Assembly: GCA_037783545.1 (NCBI GenBank)
Contig: JBBELK010000108.1
Span: 1,054,001 to 1,118,000, forward strand
Direction: 5' to 3'
DNA from: Henricia sp. BOLD:AAB3569
Lineage: Eukaryota > Echinodermata > Asteroidea > Spinulosida > Echinasteridae
DNA length: 64,000 nt
Shown here: in pieces, positions 21,486 through 32,019 of the stretch
How positions within the stretch are numbered: the stretch's first letter is position 1
Layout: each line of letters opens with the position of its first letter
Notes under the pieces: generated by a model
The model's input: only the letters and a program-made list of their open reading frames with translations
Database searches by the model: none
Told to the model about the DNA's origin: nothing
Program-made: the position numbers and the translations under genes

Positions 21486-22721
21486 AAACTGTCTTACAAT
21501 GGATTCAAACCAAAATTTACTCGTGGTTTTTAAAATCAAATGAACAACGTCGGAAATTTATTTAATTAAGTTCACACCTCAACGATTTTCCCGCGTAATT
21601 TCATCAGCATGCAAATGAGGGCGCTCTGAGCACCTTGATCCGTTAACAGAAACCCTTGGGCGTTTTATTTATAGCGCGTTTATCCTGTTAGTGTCAAGAG
21701 GCTATTTTGTTCTCTTCGTTAACTTGTCACCATTCAGCCCCCTCCGCGGGAGGGTCGTGCACTTTGACGGCTAAAACGATGCATCTTGTTTGTGCACGGT
21801 CTTGGACTGCCGGACAAATAGCCGTTGAAGGAAACGGCAGCGATCGATTCTGCCAAGGAGAGTACTTGATTTACGCCCAGTAATTGTTTTATCTAAGGAG
21901 AGCAAAGACAGTTAGGATGCAGTAGTCCTTACTCGTATACCTGCTGAGCAATTTGCATCTACTTGCAAAAATGGTGGCAGCCCTACAAATTACGAAGAAT
22001 GCGAAGTACGAAGCACGAAGAAATTCATTGAACCGCGACAATAAAGTTACTTAGATTGTTTAAGGGTGTGCAAACATAATGAGCTTGGTGCAAGGATTTT
22101 GCCCTTTTTAAATGTTGTGCAACCCAGGAGCTCTAGCCGAAGCATACTGTGGGAAGCAGTGTGGCACAGCGCCTCACTTGTTGAATTCGAATCACCATCA
22201 CATCACTTGCGTCTTCAGGGTGAAGGAATACACACCCACACAAGATTGTCTCTTGTTCGGACTACGGTGGTTTGGCCGCAAAGAAATCAATACATAACAG
22301 CCGCAGCAGCGGTACAGCAGTGTAGTCCGTCTCGGCGTTTTTTGCTGTTCGTCCGCGAACTCCCCATTGATAATGCGCCACTTTCGCGTGGACCGTGATT
22401 CTTTGAAGAACGCCTGCACAGCGCTAATGGCGTGCTCTCAGGCGCGCAGCCATGCTTGAAACTGGCTAAGCCTTCCCTGCCAGCAGAAAATTCATTCCTC
22501 GCGTCTTTTTTGACAGACACGGACGTATAGGATTCGGAGCTGTCCAGGGAACTGTAGTCCTTAAGATCGTCCCCGAGCTGTGATTGCCCGGTGTGTATAT
22601 GACATTTTGGTTTGTTGGTTTCTTGGAAGAGAGAAAAGGGGAAAGTTTGTAACTGACGTCAATAGAGGGCGCGCTCGATTTTCTCCAGCTCTGCAGCGGA
22701 TTCAATTTCTGCGCTGGAGGC
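21486..22721. other. CpG-richer unassigned region
   Basis: From about 21700 the sequence becomes GC- and CpG-richer than its surroundings and stays so to 23020, as promoter-proximal DNA often does. There is a TGACGTCA at 22652-22659. No first exon can be fixed, but see 22722-23021. Confidence 0.35.
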
Positions 22722-23021
22722 TTGCAGCAGAACACCGCCGAACCTAAAACCACGCCGTGCCGGGGATATACATCGCCAATCCTGGCCGTAGAGACGGGGA
22801 TAAGCCTCGATTCTGACAGGTGTTACTGTGGCCAATTTCTCTCTCTACCTAGTCTCTTTTCCCGTAGACTCGGAAGTGGAATAACGGTCTTTCGTGCCCC
22901 TGCGGATTTGGATCTCTCATGTTTGGACAACTCGATACTTTTGGCGCGCGCTGGTAATATCTTCAGTCGGAGTGCGGACAATACGTGCATCTGCAATTCT
23001 GCCCTGAGAACAGCGCTATTT
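22722..23021 (+). CDS. Possible first coding exon ending at a strong donor
   Basis: An open frame from the ATG at 22722 runs 100 codons to a consensus donor (GTAAGTATT at 23022), at the downstream edge of the CpG-rich pocket. That geometry fits a first coding exon. The peptide (starts MQQNTAEPKTTPCRG; contains DLDLSCLDNSILLARAG) has no recognised domain, is Ser/Arg/Leu-rich, and shows no clear signal peptide. The start context is weak and the minus strand has overlapping frames of similar length, which lowers confidence. If transcribed, it could equally be a non-coding leader exon. Confidence 0.22.
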
Positions 23022-23745
23022 GTAAGTATTCAAAGGTTACTGACATACTAAATTTGAATCTTTGTCTTGCGACGAAAAATACTCCCAAACAGAATGAACT
23101 AAACTGTTTTGATTTTAAAGGTGTTCATCATCGTAACATCATATCGTATTTTACCAATATTTCAGTATTTTTTAAAGGATTCGATAAGATTATCGTCTAA
23201 AAATTAAATTGCGATAAGCAATAATATCGTAATATTGCCCAATATTATCACCTTGTTAAAGAATCCGAGTCGGACGTCAACCTTTCGTAAAATGCACATT
23301 TTTAGTCGATATTTTCTCGTTGATAAATTAATTTAATTTATTTATTTATTCACCACATCCAACAGCGGAAGGACCGCCAATTACAGGAATGGGATCAATT
23401 AACATAGATATTCGAATAACTATCAACTTCTAAGTTGAATTATAAATTGTTCTTATCAATATGTCTTTCAAAATCTACTGACCTCATTCAATTTTGAATT
23501 TGTTATTGATTTTTTGTTCTCCAAGTTTTAATTTTTGCAATCGGCCCCAAACACAGACAATATACGTTTATAATCATAGTTTGGTTTTTACTAATACCTT
23601 GCGATTTTATTCTAGAAAATGGATTTCGTTCTAACCTCGCAAACATATAAAATAACTCCCCAAAATACTATCCATGAAAAGAAAACAGAAAATTTGTAAT
23701 CTCCAATTTGAATGTGGAAGCAAAAGAGATGGTGTAACTACTTCA

Positions 23746-24005
23746 TACACTCTCAGAAATAATGGTTCAAATCTGCACCCTAATGGGTGCTTATCTTTGA
23801 TACAATAGCAGCACCCCTGTAGGAGCAAGTGTGCACCATGTGAACACGATTTGAACCTTGAAAGGAGCGAGTCTGCACTTTAGGGGTGCACACATGTTCA
23901 CATGGTACAAATTTGCTCCCATAGGGGTGCAAATATCCTCCTATAGGGGTGCTGCTATTGTATCAAGATAAGCACCCCAGTTGCACCCTAATTTCTTAGT
24001 GTGTA
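23746..24005. mobile_element. Foldback MITE, TACACTCTCAGAAAT ends, GGGGTGC words
   Basis: TACACTCTCAGAAATAATGG at the left pairs with ATTTCTTAGTGTGTA at the right. The inside consists of AGGGGTGC, TGCACCCTAAT and GTTCACATGG words in both orientations; TACAATAGCAGCACCCC and its complement frame the inner part. 260 bp. It interrupts unit 1 of the tandem duplication. Confidence 0.8.
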
Positions 24006-24582
24006 GGTGGTTTTTGACAATATCCTTGAAATTGCAGAATGGTAATGAGAAAAAATGTGACACATGCTGTTATATTAAAATCTCATTACCCATGATGTAC
24101 GTTTGGGTCAAGCACCTTTAATTTAACATAATGTCCAAGCGTTGTCACTTGCCGAACCATTGGAAGTGTTGACTCATCACTTTATTTTCACTCGTGACCT
24201 TATGTGTTTCACTGGTGACCTCGTGACCTTATTAGTCTTCTTAGGTTATTCACAAATGTCCAAACAATGTCTTTCCCTCTTCAACATCTGTGGATTATGC
24301 GCATGTGTTCTATTTTAGCAACATGTCAATGTATTGACTGTGATTGTTTTGAACAATGCATGTAATTAGTATTGTTGCATATATCGATGGCAGACAACCT
24401 CGACCAAAATAACAAAGCCGAAACAATGTATATGTCCTTGCACGTTGTGAAATCATACTGGCACGTGGAAACACCGCACACAGTCGGGACAAATGAGTAA
24501 CATTAGGCCAGACAGGCATTCTTTAGCCCCAGTACATCATTTGTAGTAATTACCCAATATTTTGCTTCACGAGTTGAAAAGA

Positions 24583-24841
24583 AAACCGACTAAAAGTGTT
24601 GATATAGCAATGGTAACGAACACCACACATTTCCCCGTGTAAAATGGTACATTTGTGGGAGAAATTACCAACTAGTTTGCAAAACGATTTTTTCATTTAC
24701 CATTCATTGAATACAAAAAACATGCATGGATTTTTAAGGTTTTCTGAAGTATTACTGCATCTATTTGGCTGGAATTCGTAAAACATTATTCTTTATTCTT
24801 TAGTTGTAATATTATTGTTGTTTCTGGAATTTGTAAAACTG
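24583..24841 (+). repeat. Dispersed ~260-bp repeat, full copy
   Basis: Order of shared blocks: CCGACTAAAAGTGTTGATA, GGTAACGAACACCACA, GTAAAATGGTAC, GGGAGAAATT, CATGCATGGATTTTTAAGG, TTTTCTGAAGTATTACTGC, GGCTGGAATT, ACATTATTCTTTA. Further copies are at 32622-32880 (+), 61394-61690 (+), 29075-29240 (-), 37905-37985 (-) and fragments at 19541 and 49378-49640. No TIRs, tRNA head or poly-A tail were seen, so the class is unknown. Confidence 0.75.
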
Positions 24842-25177
24842 GATGTTCATTAGGGGCGTAGGCTACCCCCTTCCGCCTCCCGCCCTCCAACCCCCACTCC
24901 CCCACCCCCGCACCCCTCCCCCGCCAGCAGTATAGAGGAGTTCCGTCTTGCAAGAAAACAATGTTCAGCCCCACTGGTGTTCAATCGTGTCATTTGTCTC
25001 TGTATAATGATAAATGTGGAATTCGATTGTTAATTTCCCACGTTGTTTGACAGCATCAAAACAAATAGTCTCGTACTGTATGCTTGTGGACAAGTTTATC
25101 TGTGAAGCCATCAATTCAGTGAAATATTAACGGTAGCTCCTTCACACATGTATATGCCACCTGCATGCGGATGTATC

Positions 25178-25978
25178 TTTAATTTTTGCAATCGGCCCCA
25201 CGCACAGACAATATATGTTTATAATCATAGTTTGGATTTTACTAATACCTTGCGATTTTATTATTACTTTTTAAACAAAGCGCGCAGCATACCCGCTATT
25301 CCATGCTACCTGTCGAAAGCGTTAAAAGGAGCGTGTTAAGATTTTTTTTAGAAAATGGATTTCGTTCTAACCTAGCAAACATGTAAAATAACTCCCCAAA
25401 ATACTATCCATGAACAGAAAACAGAAAATTTGTAATCTACAATTTAAATAGGTGGTTTTTGACAATATCCTTGAATTTTCAAAATGGTAATGTGACAAAA
25501 TATTACACATGATGTGATATTAAAATCTCAACAACCATGATGTACGTTGGGGTCAAGCACCATTAATTTAACATAATGTCCAAGCGTTGTCACTTACCGA
25601 ATCATTGGAAGTGTTGACTCATCACTTTATTTTCATTAGGGGCGTAGGCTACCCCCTCCCGCCTCCTGCCCCTCCCCCTCCTGCCTCCCGCCCCTCCCCG
25701 CCACCCCCGCCTCCCCTCCCCCGCCAGCAGTAGAGGAGTTCCGTCTTGTAAGAAAACAATGTTCAACCCCACTGGTGTTCAATCGTGTCATTTGTCTCTG
25801 TATAATGATAAATGTGGAATTCGATTGTTAATTTCCCACGTTGTTTGACAGCACCAAAACAAATGGTTTCGTACTATAATGCTTGTGGACAAGTTTATCT
25901 GTGAAGCCATCGATTCAGTGAAATATTAACGGTAGCTCCTTCACACATGTACAGGCCACCTGCATGCGCATGTATCTG
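25178..25978 (+). repeat. Tandem segmental duplication, unit 2 (801 bp)
   Basis: Begins TTTAATTTTTGCAATCGGCC and ends GCATGCGCATGTATC. It lacks the 659 bp present in unit 1: the breakpoint reads TTTTCATTAGGGG, keeping a single TTCA. It carries its own extra ~84 bp at about 25262-25345, between GCGATTTTAT and AGAAAATGG. Confidence 0.85.
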
Positions 25979-26299
25979 TTTTCGTTCTTGATCTTTGGTT
26001 TTCCCTTATATACGGTACCGGTATATGGTTTTGTTTTCATTAGGGGGTTAAATCCGTCGTATTTTTGCACCTTCGTTACTTGATTGTGCAAAGATTGATA
26101 TTATAATAACTGTAACTATAGAGGCGCCGAGGCATGAAATGGGCCACATAACTTTTGGGACAACCTCAGTTATACTCCTTTCGAGAGGATGGGGCACAGG
26201 ATGCCTTTTTTCTTAGTCGTTTGCAATTATTTGTTAAAGATTGATTGGACCTTTTAGCTTGAATAGTCATAAATGTATTGTATGTAATTGCATTCTGTC
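25979..26299. other. Unassigned
   Basis: No features recognised between the duplication and the next MITE. Confidence 0.25.
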
Positions 26300-26517
26300 T
26301 ATTCTTGGGTTTCACTTGGCTTGACAACTGTTGCTATCCGCCATTACTGTGTCCATACTATGGCACGCCAAAGCGAAAAATAATTAAACACTGATAAATT
26401 AATGTTGACGCATACTTTCGCAAATGTTGCGCAAGTTTTTAAAACTGTTGATTCTTGTTTTTTTCAGGGTTGATGGCGGATAGCAACCGTTGTCAAGCCA
26501 AGTGAAACCCAAGAATA
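26300..26517. mobile_element. TA-flanked MITE, TTCTTGGGTTTCACTTGGC ends, copy 1
   Basis: TIRs of about 43 bp run from TTCTTGGGTTTCACTTGGCT to GCGGATAGCAACCGTTGTC and on to CCCAAGAA, each with an outer TA. TA duplication is typical of Tc1/mariner-type insertion. The larger relative at 39301-39715 shares both ends plus TTTGGCGTGCCATAGTATGG. Confidence 0.85.
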
Positions 26518-26965
26518 GGCCAGACCTTCGGCACACGTGTCACGTTTTCGCATCCATAACCAGAAGCACCTTATTTTATTTCAAAGCAACCATTCCCGGA
26601 GATTGGTAAAAACTATGACAGTGGTTCGTGTTTATAAAAAAACTAGTATTTGCTTTTACTACAATATTATAGCATTTACTTGCGTTTTTATGAATAAAAA
26701 CTAAGTACACGGAAAGCATTTGCTCAACATTAAAAGCGTTCAGGATTACAGTTTTGGAAGGATAAGGTGAATGCCCTGAAAAGGGATTGTCCTGAATCTA
26801 AATACAAACATTTGTAGCGATTTTAGAAACGACATGTGGGGAATAGATAACCAATCATATTTCTTGTGAATTTAGGGGGTGTATGCCAGTCGCGCACACA
26901 AGTATTAAGCATTTATACAATTTCTACAAGTAAATGCTGAACAGTAAAAGAACATTTTTGTGCAT
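26518..26965. other. Unassigned
   Basis: A run of AGCATTTNCTTG-like words (GCATTTACTTGCG, GCATTTGCTCAAC) recurs from here to 27500, on both sides of the next MITE. This may be a decayed simple array. Confidence 0.3.
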
Positions 26966-27414
26966 GGGTAATTCCTAAAATTAGGGGTCCAAAATCTTTA
27001 AAATGTTTTAAAGATTTTGAAGTGTGTTTACTGATTAAAAGTGTTTTTCCAGTAGAAAATATTTATTTTTATTTCCATAAATGCCACTTAAATTTAACGT
27101 TTGTGTGTGGATAAGGCACCAAGGTTAATGCAAACTCATTCTACAGCTAATTTTCATTGGCGTAGGTAACCAGGGACACCAAATTCCTATTCAATATAAC
27201 GGAACAAATTATGAGCCTTATGGTCTTTCGCTTTTTAAATATTTGTCAGTAATCACAGAACAAAATATTCAAGAAATTGGTGCTGTACCCTGTAATCACA
27301 GGCCACAGTCTATTACTGAGAATCTGTGATCATGAGTGACGATTTTTGAAGCTCAGAGTGTCGTACATAAGTGGGACACCAAACGTTTTGGACCCCTAAT
27401 TTTGGGAATTACCC
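26966..27414. mobile_element. MITE, GGGTAATTCC...AATTAGGGGTCC ends
   Basis: TIR: GGGTAATTCCTAAAATTAGG continuing GGTCCAAAA at the left, and its near-perfect complement TTTTGGACCCCTAATTTTGG then GAATTACCC at the right. Related in the AATTAGGGGTCC core to the three elements at 27687, 27936 and 34499 but with a different outer end. 449 bp, non-coding. Confidence 0.8.
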
Positions 27415-27686
27415 TCGTATAAATCGAAGCATTTGCTTATTCTAAATGCTTATACTTCGAAGTAAATGCTTTACTTGAACTTCCTAGCATTTGCTAGTAT
27501 GTTTATAAATACAACCCAATGTCACACACATGTTTCTGGCTTTGTATTATTGTTTTAAACACCTGCACAGCAGATCGCACTGGTTTATTGGTTCTCGTAC
27601 AATGTTGCGGGAAATATATCAACAGGTAAAGGTTCTTTGTGATTCGTTTATATGCCAAAGGAATCGTTCTTTGAAGTTCGGTATAT

Positions 27687-27931
27687 GGGTCTTTCTATAA
27701 ATTAGGGGTCCAAAAGTGTGACATTTAGTGTCCCCTGTTACACCTGATATGTGTTATTTTTCGTACAAAAATCACTAAAATGGCTTTTAAACCATTTTGT
27801 ATGAATTGTACTTTATGTACTCACTCTTTGAGATGGAAAGTATTTAAAGAATGTGTCCTGAATTTACAAAAACAAGACGTATAATGTAACGGGGGACACC
27901 AACATTGGACCCCCAATTTATAGAAAGACCC
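27687..27931 (+). mobile_element. AATTAGGGGTCC MITE, copy 1, ATAT duplication
   Basis: TIR GGGTCTTTCTATAAATTAGG and its complement at the right. Flanked by ATAT at 27683-27686 and 27932-27935. The interior matches 34499-34742 in inverted orientation (TGTTATTTTTCGTA, AAGTATTTAAAGAATG). Confidence 0.85.
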
Positions 27932-27935
27932 ATAT

Positions 27936-28183
27936 GGATATTTCCATAAATTAGGGGTCCATTTCTTTGTGTCCCCTGTTACGTCTGACATCTTGTTTTT
28001 TGGTAAACTTATCACACATTTTTAAAATGCCTTCTATCTCCAAGAGTGAATACATAAAGTACAATTCATAAAATGATGGTTTGGAGGAAATTGTAATGAT
28101 TATTGTATATGGCAAATAGCACATGTCGGGTGGACGGAGACACTGAAAAGTCACTTTTGGACCCCTAATTATATGGAAAGATC
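27936..28183 (+). mobile_element. AATTAGGGGTCC MITE, copy 2, adjacent to copy 1
   Basis: TIR GGATATTTCCATAAATTAGG and its near-complement, flanked by ATAT at 27932-27935 and 28184-28187. The left ATAT is the same tetramer that bounds copy 1, so the two elements sit head to tail with one shared target site. The interior is related but diverged (CATAAAGTACAATTCATA). Confidence 0.85.
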
Positions 28184-28290
28184 ATATTAAAAAATCATAA
28201 ATACCCAAATACCCGTAGGATAGTCAAACAGGTTGTCGCTTCGTAAGACACATGTCGTAATTGAGAACAGTTTTTACAGAAAAATTTCAT

Positions 28291-28420
28291 AATTGTCATC
28301 GAAAACGAGGGTCTCGGTGCTTTTTGTGATAACATTTCCAATGAAAAGAGAGCATGCTGGACGTAATGGTTAACAGCATCTTAAACGAGGTTGACAGTGC
28401 TAATTTAAAATTTGTCAATT
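28291..28420 (-). mobile_element. AATTGTCA-ended element, deleted copy
   Basis: Reverse complement of both ends of the 612-bp element at 3202-3813: AATTGTCATCGAAAACGAGG at the left and TTTAAAATTTGTCAATT at the right. Only 130 bp remain. Confidence 0.7.
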
Positions 28421-28448
28421 ATAGCAAACTCTTTCACATTCGATCATA

Positions 28449-28771
28449 GACCCTTTTACTAATAAATTCAAATTTTATGCACGCATATATGCACACATAT
28501 TTTCGACAGTTATCTCAAAAATTCCACCCTAGACGCCCGTATAACCTCAAAACAGATATACAGTAGGTTGAATCTGTATCTGAACTCTATATTACCAGTT
28601 GTCATTTTGTGTCAAAAACACAAATTCACCGCGTTTTACGAGTTTGAAACGGCCAAAGGCGTTACTCGCCATATAAACATGTGTACGTAAAATCGACTCA
28701 ATTCACTTCCGCCTACCACGTCCGTTATGCACATGCGTGCATAACATTTGAATTTATTAGTGAAAGGGTTC
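28449..28771. mobile_element. TA-flanked MITE, GACCCTTTTACTAATAAATTC ends
   Basis: TIRs of about 45 bp begin GACCCTTTTACTAATAAATT and end AATTTATTAGTGAAAGGGTTC, with a TA just outside each end. The interior (AATCTGTATCTGAACTC, TATATTACCAG, GCGTTTTACGAG) is related to both arms of the inverted repeat at 35985-36570. Confidence 0.8.
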
Positions 28772-29074
28772 TAATGTATAGCAGGGAAATTACCGTACGA
28801 CTTTGAGGACTTGTCACGTGGTATTCAAATTATCTCTGGGCTCATCTCGGCCCGATCCGTCAATAGTCATACGCCCTCGCTTCCGCATTGGCGTCTAGTC
28901 ACTTATACAAACTCCTTATCATGCACTCTCTGCTTCGAGGACTGACCGCGTGACTCAGTGACACGATTTTAGCGCCAAAATGACGTCAAACTTCAAATTG
29001 TCGCTGTTTGACTGGTAATTAAAGCTACGGTATGGTAAAATGGCTTAGACATTTTTACATGCCTCGATTTAAAG

Positions 29075-29240
29075 ATAGATTACATTATTGGAAAACTTTT
29101 AAAAACATGAACAACAGCATCAAATAACTAAAGAATAATGTTGATAAACTGCTTTGTAGAAATTTCAGCTACATAGGGGCAGGAATACTTCAGAAAACAT
29201 GAACAATCCATGCATGGTTTTTATGTTAATGAATGATCGG
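29075..29240 (-). repeat. Dispersed ~260-bp repeat, partial
   Basis: Reverse complement of the right half of the family at 24583-24841 (TAAAGAATAATGTTGATA, GTAGAAATTTCAGC, CAGAAAA, CCATGCATGG, TTTTTATG). Confidence 0.7.
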
Positions 29241-29256
29241 GGGAGTATACAAACTG

Positions 29257-29327
29257 TGCCTTATAGCTCAGCTGGGAGAGCCTCTGCCTAGTGAGTCGGA
29301 GGTTAGGGTTCGAATCCTGATAAGGCC
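29257..29327 (+). tRNA. tRNA-like sequence, probably a SINE head or tRNA pseudogene
   Basis: A 71-base cloverleaf candidate. The acceptor arms TGCCTTA and TAAGGCC pair at six of seven positions. T8 and A9 follow, then D arm GCTC/GAGC around AGCTGGGA, an anticodon-arm stem CCTCTG/CGGAGG, and a T arm with the canonical GTTCGAAT (box B). The anticodon loop would be ten bases (CCTAGTGAGT) and the T stem has a mismatch, so this is unlikely to be a working tRNA and I assign no amino acid. A tRNA-derived SINE head is the better reading. The adjoining CCCTTACGATTTTTCTCTC could be its body. Confidence 0.45.
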
Positions 29328-29381
29328 CTTACGATTTTTCTCTCACCCCAAGTTTACTTAGTAATTGGATCATGACATTCT

Positions 29382-29525
29382 GTGGTCAAAGTTGAATCAT
29401 TAAGAAATTCGAGGAACGTCCCTTTGCTTTTCTTAATCTATGTAACTGAACTGCCAAATTTTATGCTGAACAGCTTTATAAAATTAAAGTTTAGTGTGAA
29501 TCCATCCTCAGATAAAAACATCTGT
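29382..29525 (+). pseudogene. Non-LTR reverse transcriptase scrap
   Basis: The frame contains PLLFLIYVTELPNFMLNSF, resembling the GPLLFLIYINDLP segment that precedes the catalytic FADD box in CR1/Jockey-type reverse transcriptases. In intact proteins this lies in the palm of the polymerase that copies element RNA into DNA at the target. Here the catalytic aspartate box is not present: KLKFSVNPSS occupies its place. Upstream sequence lacks the VPQGS motif (SRNV instead), and the frame ends soon after at 29615. It is a dead fragment of under 60 residues. It lies 55 bases after the tRNA-like element; I cannot tell whether they inserted together. Identification is by motif memory. Confidence 0.42.
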
Positions 29526-30349
29526 ATGCCACCCATGTGCACCCAATGTTGTTTTTGTAATGCGTGCATATATACTGCTGCAGCAAGCCCACGGGCCTTA
29601 TCTATACGAACATGAGAGGTCTCCTTGAATGTACATGAGTCTCACCTCTTACCAAAGACACCCTAGCGGGGAAGAAACACTTACACCTCCTTAAAGTACC
29701 TCGAGATGTCGTGATTAAAACCGCGGCCGAGCCAAAACCACTAGGTCATGAGTTGCAACGTTGGGTCATACACTGTAATGGTTCCCCGCACATTATTAAA
29801 TGTGCGGGAAATTAGTGTATTGTTAACTTCAATTTTGTCTCAAAAATGTCATGTTCAATTATGTGTTTGTTCTGTGATGTCACAACTTGTCTAAACCATT
29901 TCAATCGTTTGCCACCTTTCGTTCATAAAAGATAAGTCGTTTTCTTTGTCAGCAGTTGCCGAACGCACAATATATTTCGACAGTTTCGAAATTTTTGACA
30001 ATTTCGTCATTTTGCAATAAATTTCACATGTATTACACTTGATTTTGCCACTTGATTTAAGTATATACATGTATCTTTTCACAAGATTGTTTATGAGATT
30101 TTCACTTGTTCATATTTTTCTTTCTACTCAAAAGAGCGTTTAAGTAGTGCATTTATTTAACATGCATAAATTGTTGCCGTCTATTGTACTTATAGACACA
30201 TAATATAACTACTGTGTTTCTACCACTGATGATTTCATATAAAAACATTGGGTTAATTGTTTTACTTCGTTTTGGACCTAAAGCGTTGCATGGGACTTGG
30301 ATATTTGTTATTTGGCGCGCGAGAAAAAAAGGTGTTTCTGTGCCGTCGT
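29526..30349. other. Unassigned
   Basis: One clean short hairpin, CCCGCACATT / AATGTGCGGG (29786-29809). Otherwise nothing was noted. Confidence 0.3.
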
Positions 30350-30872
30350 TTAAAGATAGTATACATGATTGTTCAACTGTTACAAATAGTTTTATCCCCG
30401 TGTGTGATTGAAGATATGCATGATTAAAACCAACCTGAGCAAAAACCAGCTCCGTACTTCGTCTAACTTTTGAGAAAACAGTCAAAAAAGGGTTTGCAGT
30501 CATTTCGCCCCAAAACCACTTCGCCCTGAACCTTTTCGCCCTGACCACGGCCTGTGCACGAAGTGGTTTTGGGGCAAAGTAGCATTTGGGCGATGTAGTG
30601 TTTGGACGAAGTGATTTGGGGCGGAATGGCACTCGAGCGAAGTGGTTTGGGGGCGAAATTGCACTTGGGCGAAGTGGTTTTGGGGCGAATTGAATTTGTC
30701 TCATGAGACGAAAAATAATTGTTTTACTCATTTCTCAAAGACTATAGCACTTCAGACAAAACCATTTCAGGGGAAGTTTTCTACGGTCATCATGTTTATA
30801 TTGTGTCAGTTAGGCGTAAATCTGTGAACATTTCTGATTTTCGAGATATCATATCATGTATACTGCCTTTAA
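30350..30872 (+). mobile_element. TTAA-flanked MITE with CACTTCGCCC array, copy D
   Basis: TTAA at 30350-30353 and 30869-30872, same orientation as copy A. The array lies at about 30500-30690 and the hairpin GTCTCATGAGAC at 30698-30709. The longest open frame of the window (192 codons, 30153-30731, minus) is this array read as Pro/Arg/Lys/Phe repeats and is not a gene. Confidence 0.8.
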
Positions 30873-32019
30873 AGCTCCTCTCGAATTTTGCACAATCTTT
30901 CAATCTAAATGTATCAAGGCTATGCACGAAATGTGTGACATTCACTTCAGTTGTCATGACTGAAAGACTCTTCGATGGACCGAACAGACTGGGACAAAAT
31001 CAAAGCCAATTTTGTCCGCTTCCTTGCGCCGTAAAAAGACCTTGGACTTCGTTGATGGGAGACGCTCAAATCGGTGCTTTCACGTTTGACAAAAATAGAC
31101 CGTTAAAGATTTTGGGACGGGACCTTGTGCGTTGGAATACGGGGGCAATGACGCAATCAATGACGTCACACAAGAACACACGGCCTGTCAAAATACGATC
31201 CTTTTGCCAGACTTGCCATCAGCATAATTGAAATTCTATCGTCAATTATAACTACTGAGTCGTGGCGCAAATTGCGCGTGTGTGTACTGACAGAAAAATG
31301 ATATATTTGCCGAATTCCATCTTCGGAAATTCTCACGAGGCCTTGGGAAAGAATAACAAGTGTATATAGAGCTCGGGGGAAATCTGTCTCATTTTACCAG
31401 TTATTAGATCAAGTTAGATGCACGGTAAAAGGGGAAATGGCATTTTTTTAAGTTCCCGCCTCAATTTGCTTGTTGTAACTAGAGCTCAGGCGACAGCAGG
31501 TTGCTACAAGCGCGCGCGCGGGAAAGTCATTTTTTTCCATGCATGCGGTGGAACACGTACTACTCATTCTGTAAGAACGGGGTTCTTTTGTGTAAGGCTA
31601 AGATATATAGGCTCATCTTTCCATCAACTGATGGGGGACTTCAGGGGTGTCGTGTTGGTGATGGGAGACGAAACGGAGTATATGGCATCAGTATCATTGA
31701 CACCGCGCTCCTACCTCTCGTGTATAGGGAGAAATAAACAAATTAAAGGGTGGGGTGGGTGCAATCCCGTATAGAGGAACCCGATTAAAGCCTTTTTAGC
31801 CAAGATATTTGAAGTTTTCATTCTAAATCCCGTTTTAATTAAATATTAATTCATATCGCGTGTCATTTGGGTGTAATGATTATGCCGACAAAGATGATCT
31901 ATTTTGTCTTAAAGGTATATAAACAAATATATTGTTGGATTAAGATGAAAAAATATAGACTTGGCCAAAAATGCGAAACATATAGTTTGCTTCATTAAAT
32001 GTTTGAGTAGTTGCGTATA
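30873..32019. other. Unassigned
   Basis: Two overlapping frames (31418-31774 and 31501-31737, plus) lack splice context and family resemblance. GCGCGCGCGC at 31511-31520 is a short CG run. Confidence 0.25.

Larger units (their letters stand above)
23527..25177 (+). repeat. Tandem segmental duplication, unit 1 (1,651 bp)
   Basis: Unit 1 begins TTTTAATTTTTGCAATCGGC and ends CATGCGGATGTATC, abutting unit 2. The two units align closely over three blocks. Compared with unit 2, unit 1 additionally holds the MITE at 23746-24005 with about 30 bp of flank, and 659 bp between TTCA tetramers at 24187-24190 and 24846-24849. A diverged third copy of the first block lies at 63187-63470. Confidence 0.85.

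Noticed and set aside
22652-22672. CTCF site (TAGAGGGCGC) beside a CRE
   Set aside because: Only the core matches; the same AGAGGGCGC also arises inside the LINE remnant at 54520, so the match is weak evidence.
29257-29327. Functional tRNA gene
   Set aside because: The ten-base anticodon loop and the T-stem mismatch make a working tRNA unlikely; kept as tRNA-like/SINE head.
30153-30731. Longest open frame in the window (192 codons, minus), Pro/Lys/Arg/Phe-rich
   Set aside because: It is the CACTTCGCCC word array of a MITE read in one frame (FAPKPLR-type repeats), and it crosses the element border.
31418-31774. 118-codon open frame
   Set aside because: No splice context, no domain, and an equally long overlapping frame in another phase.
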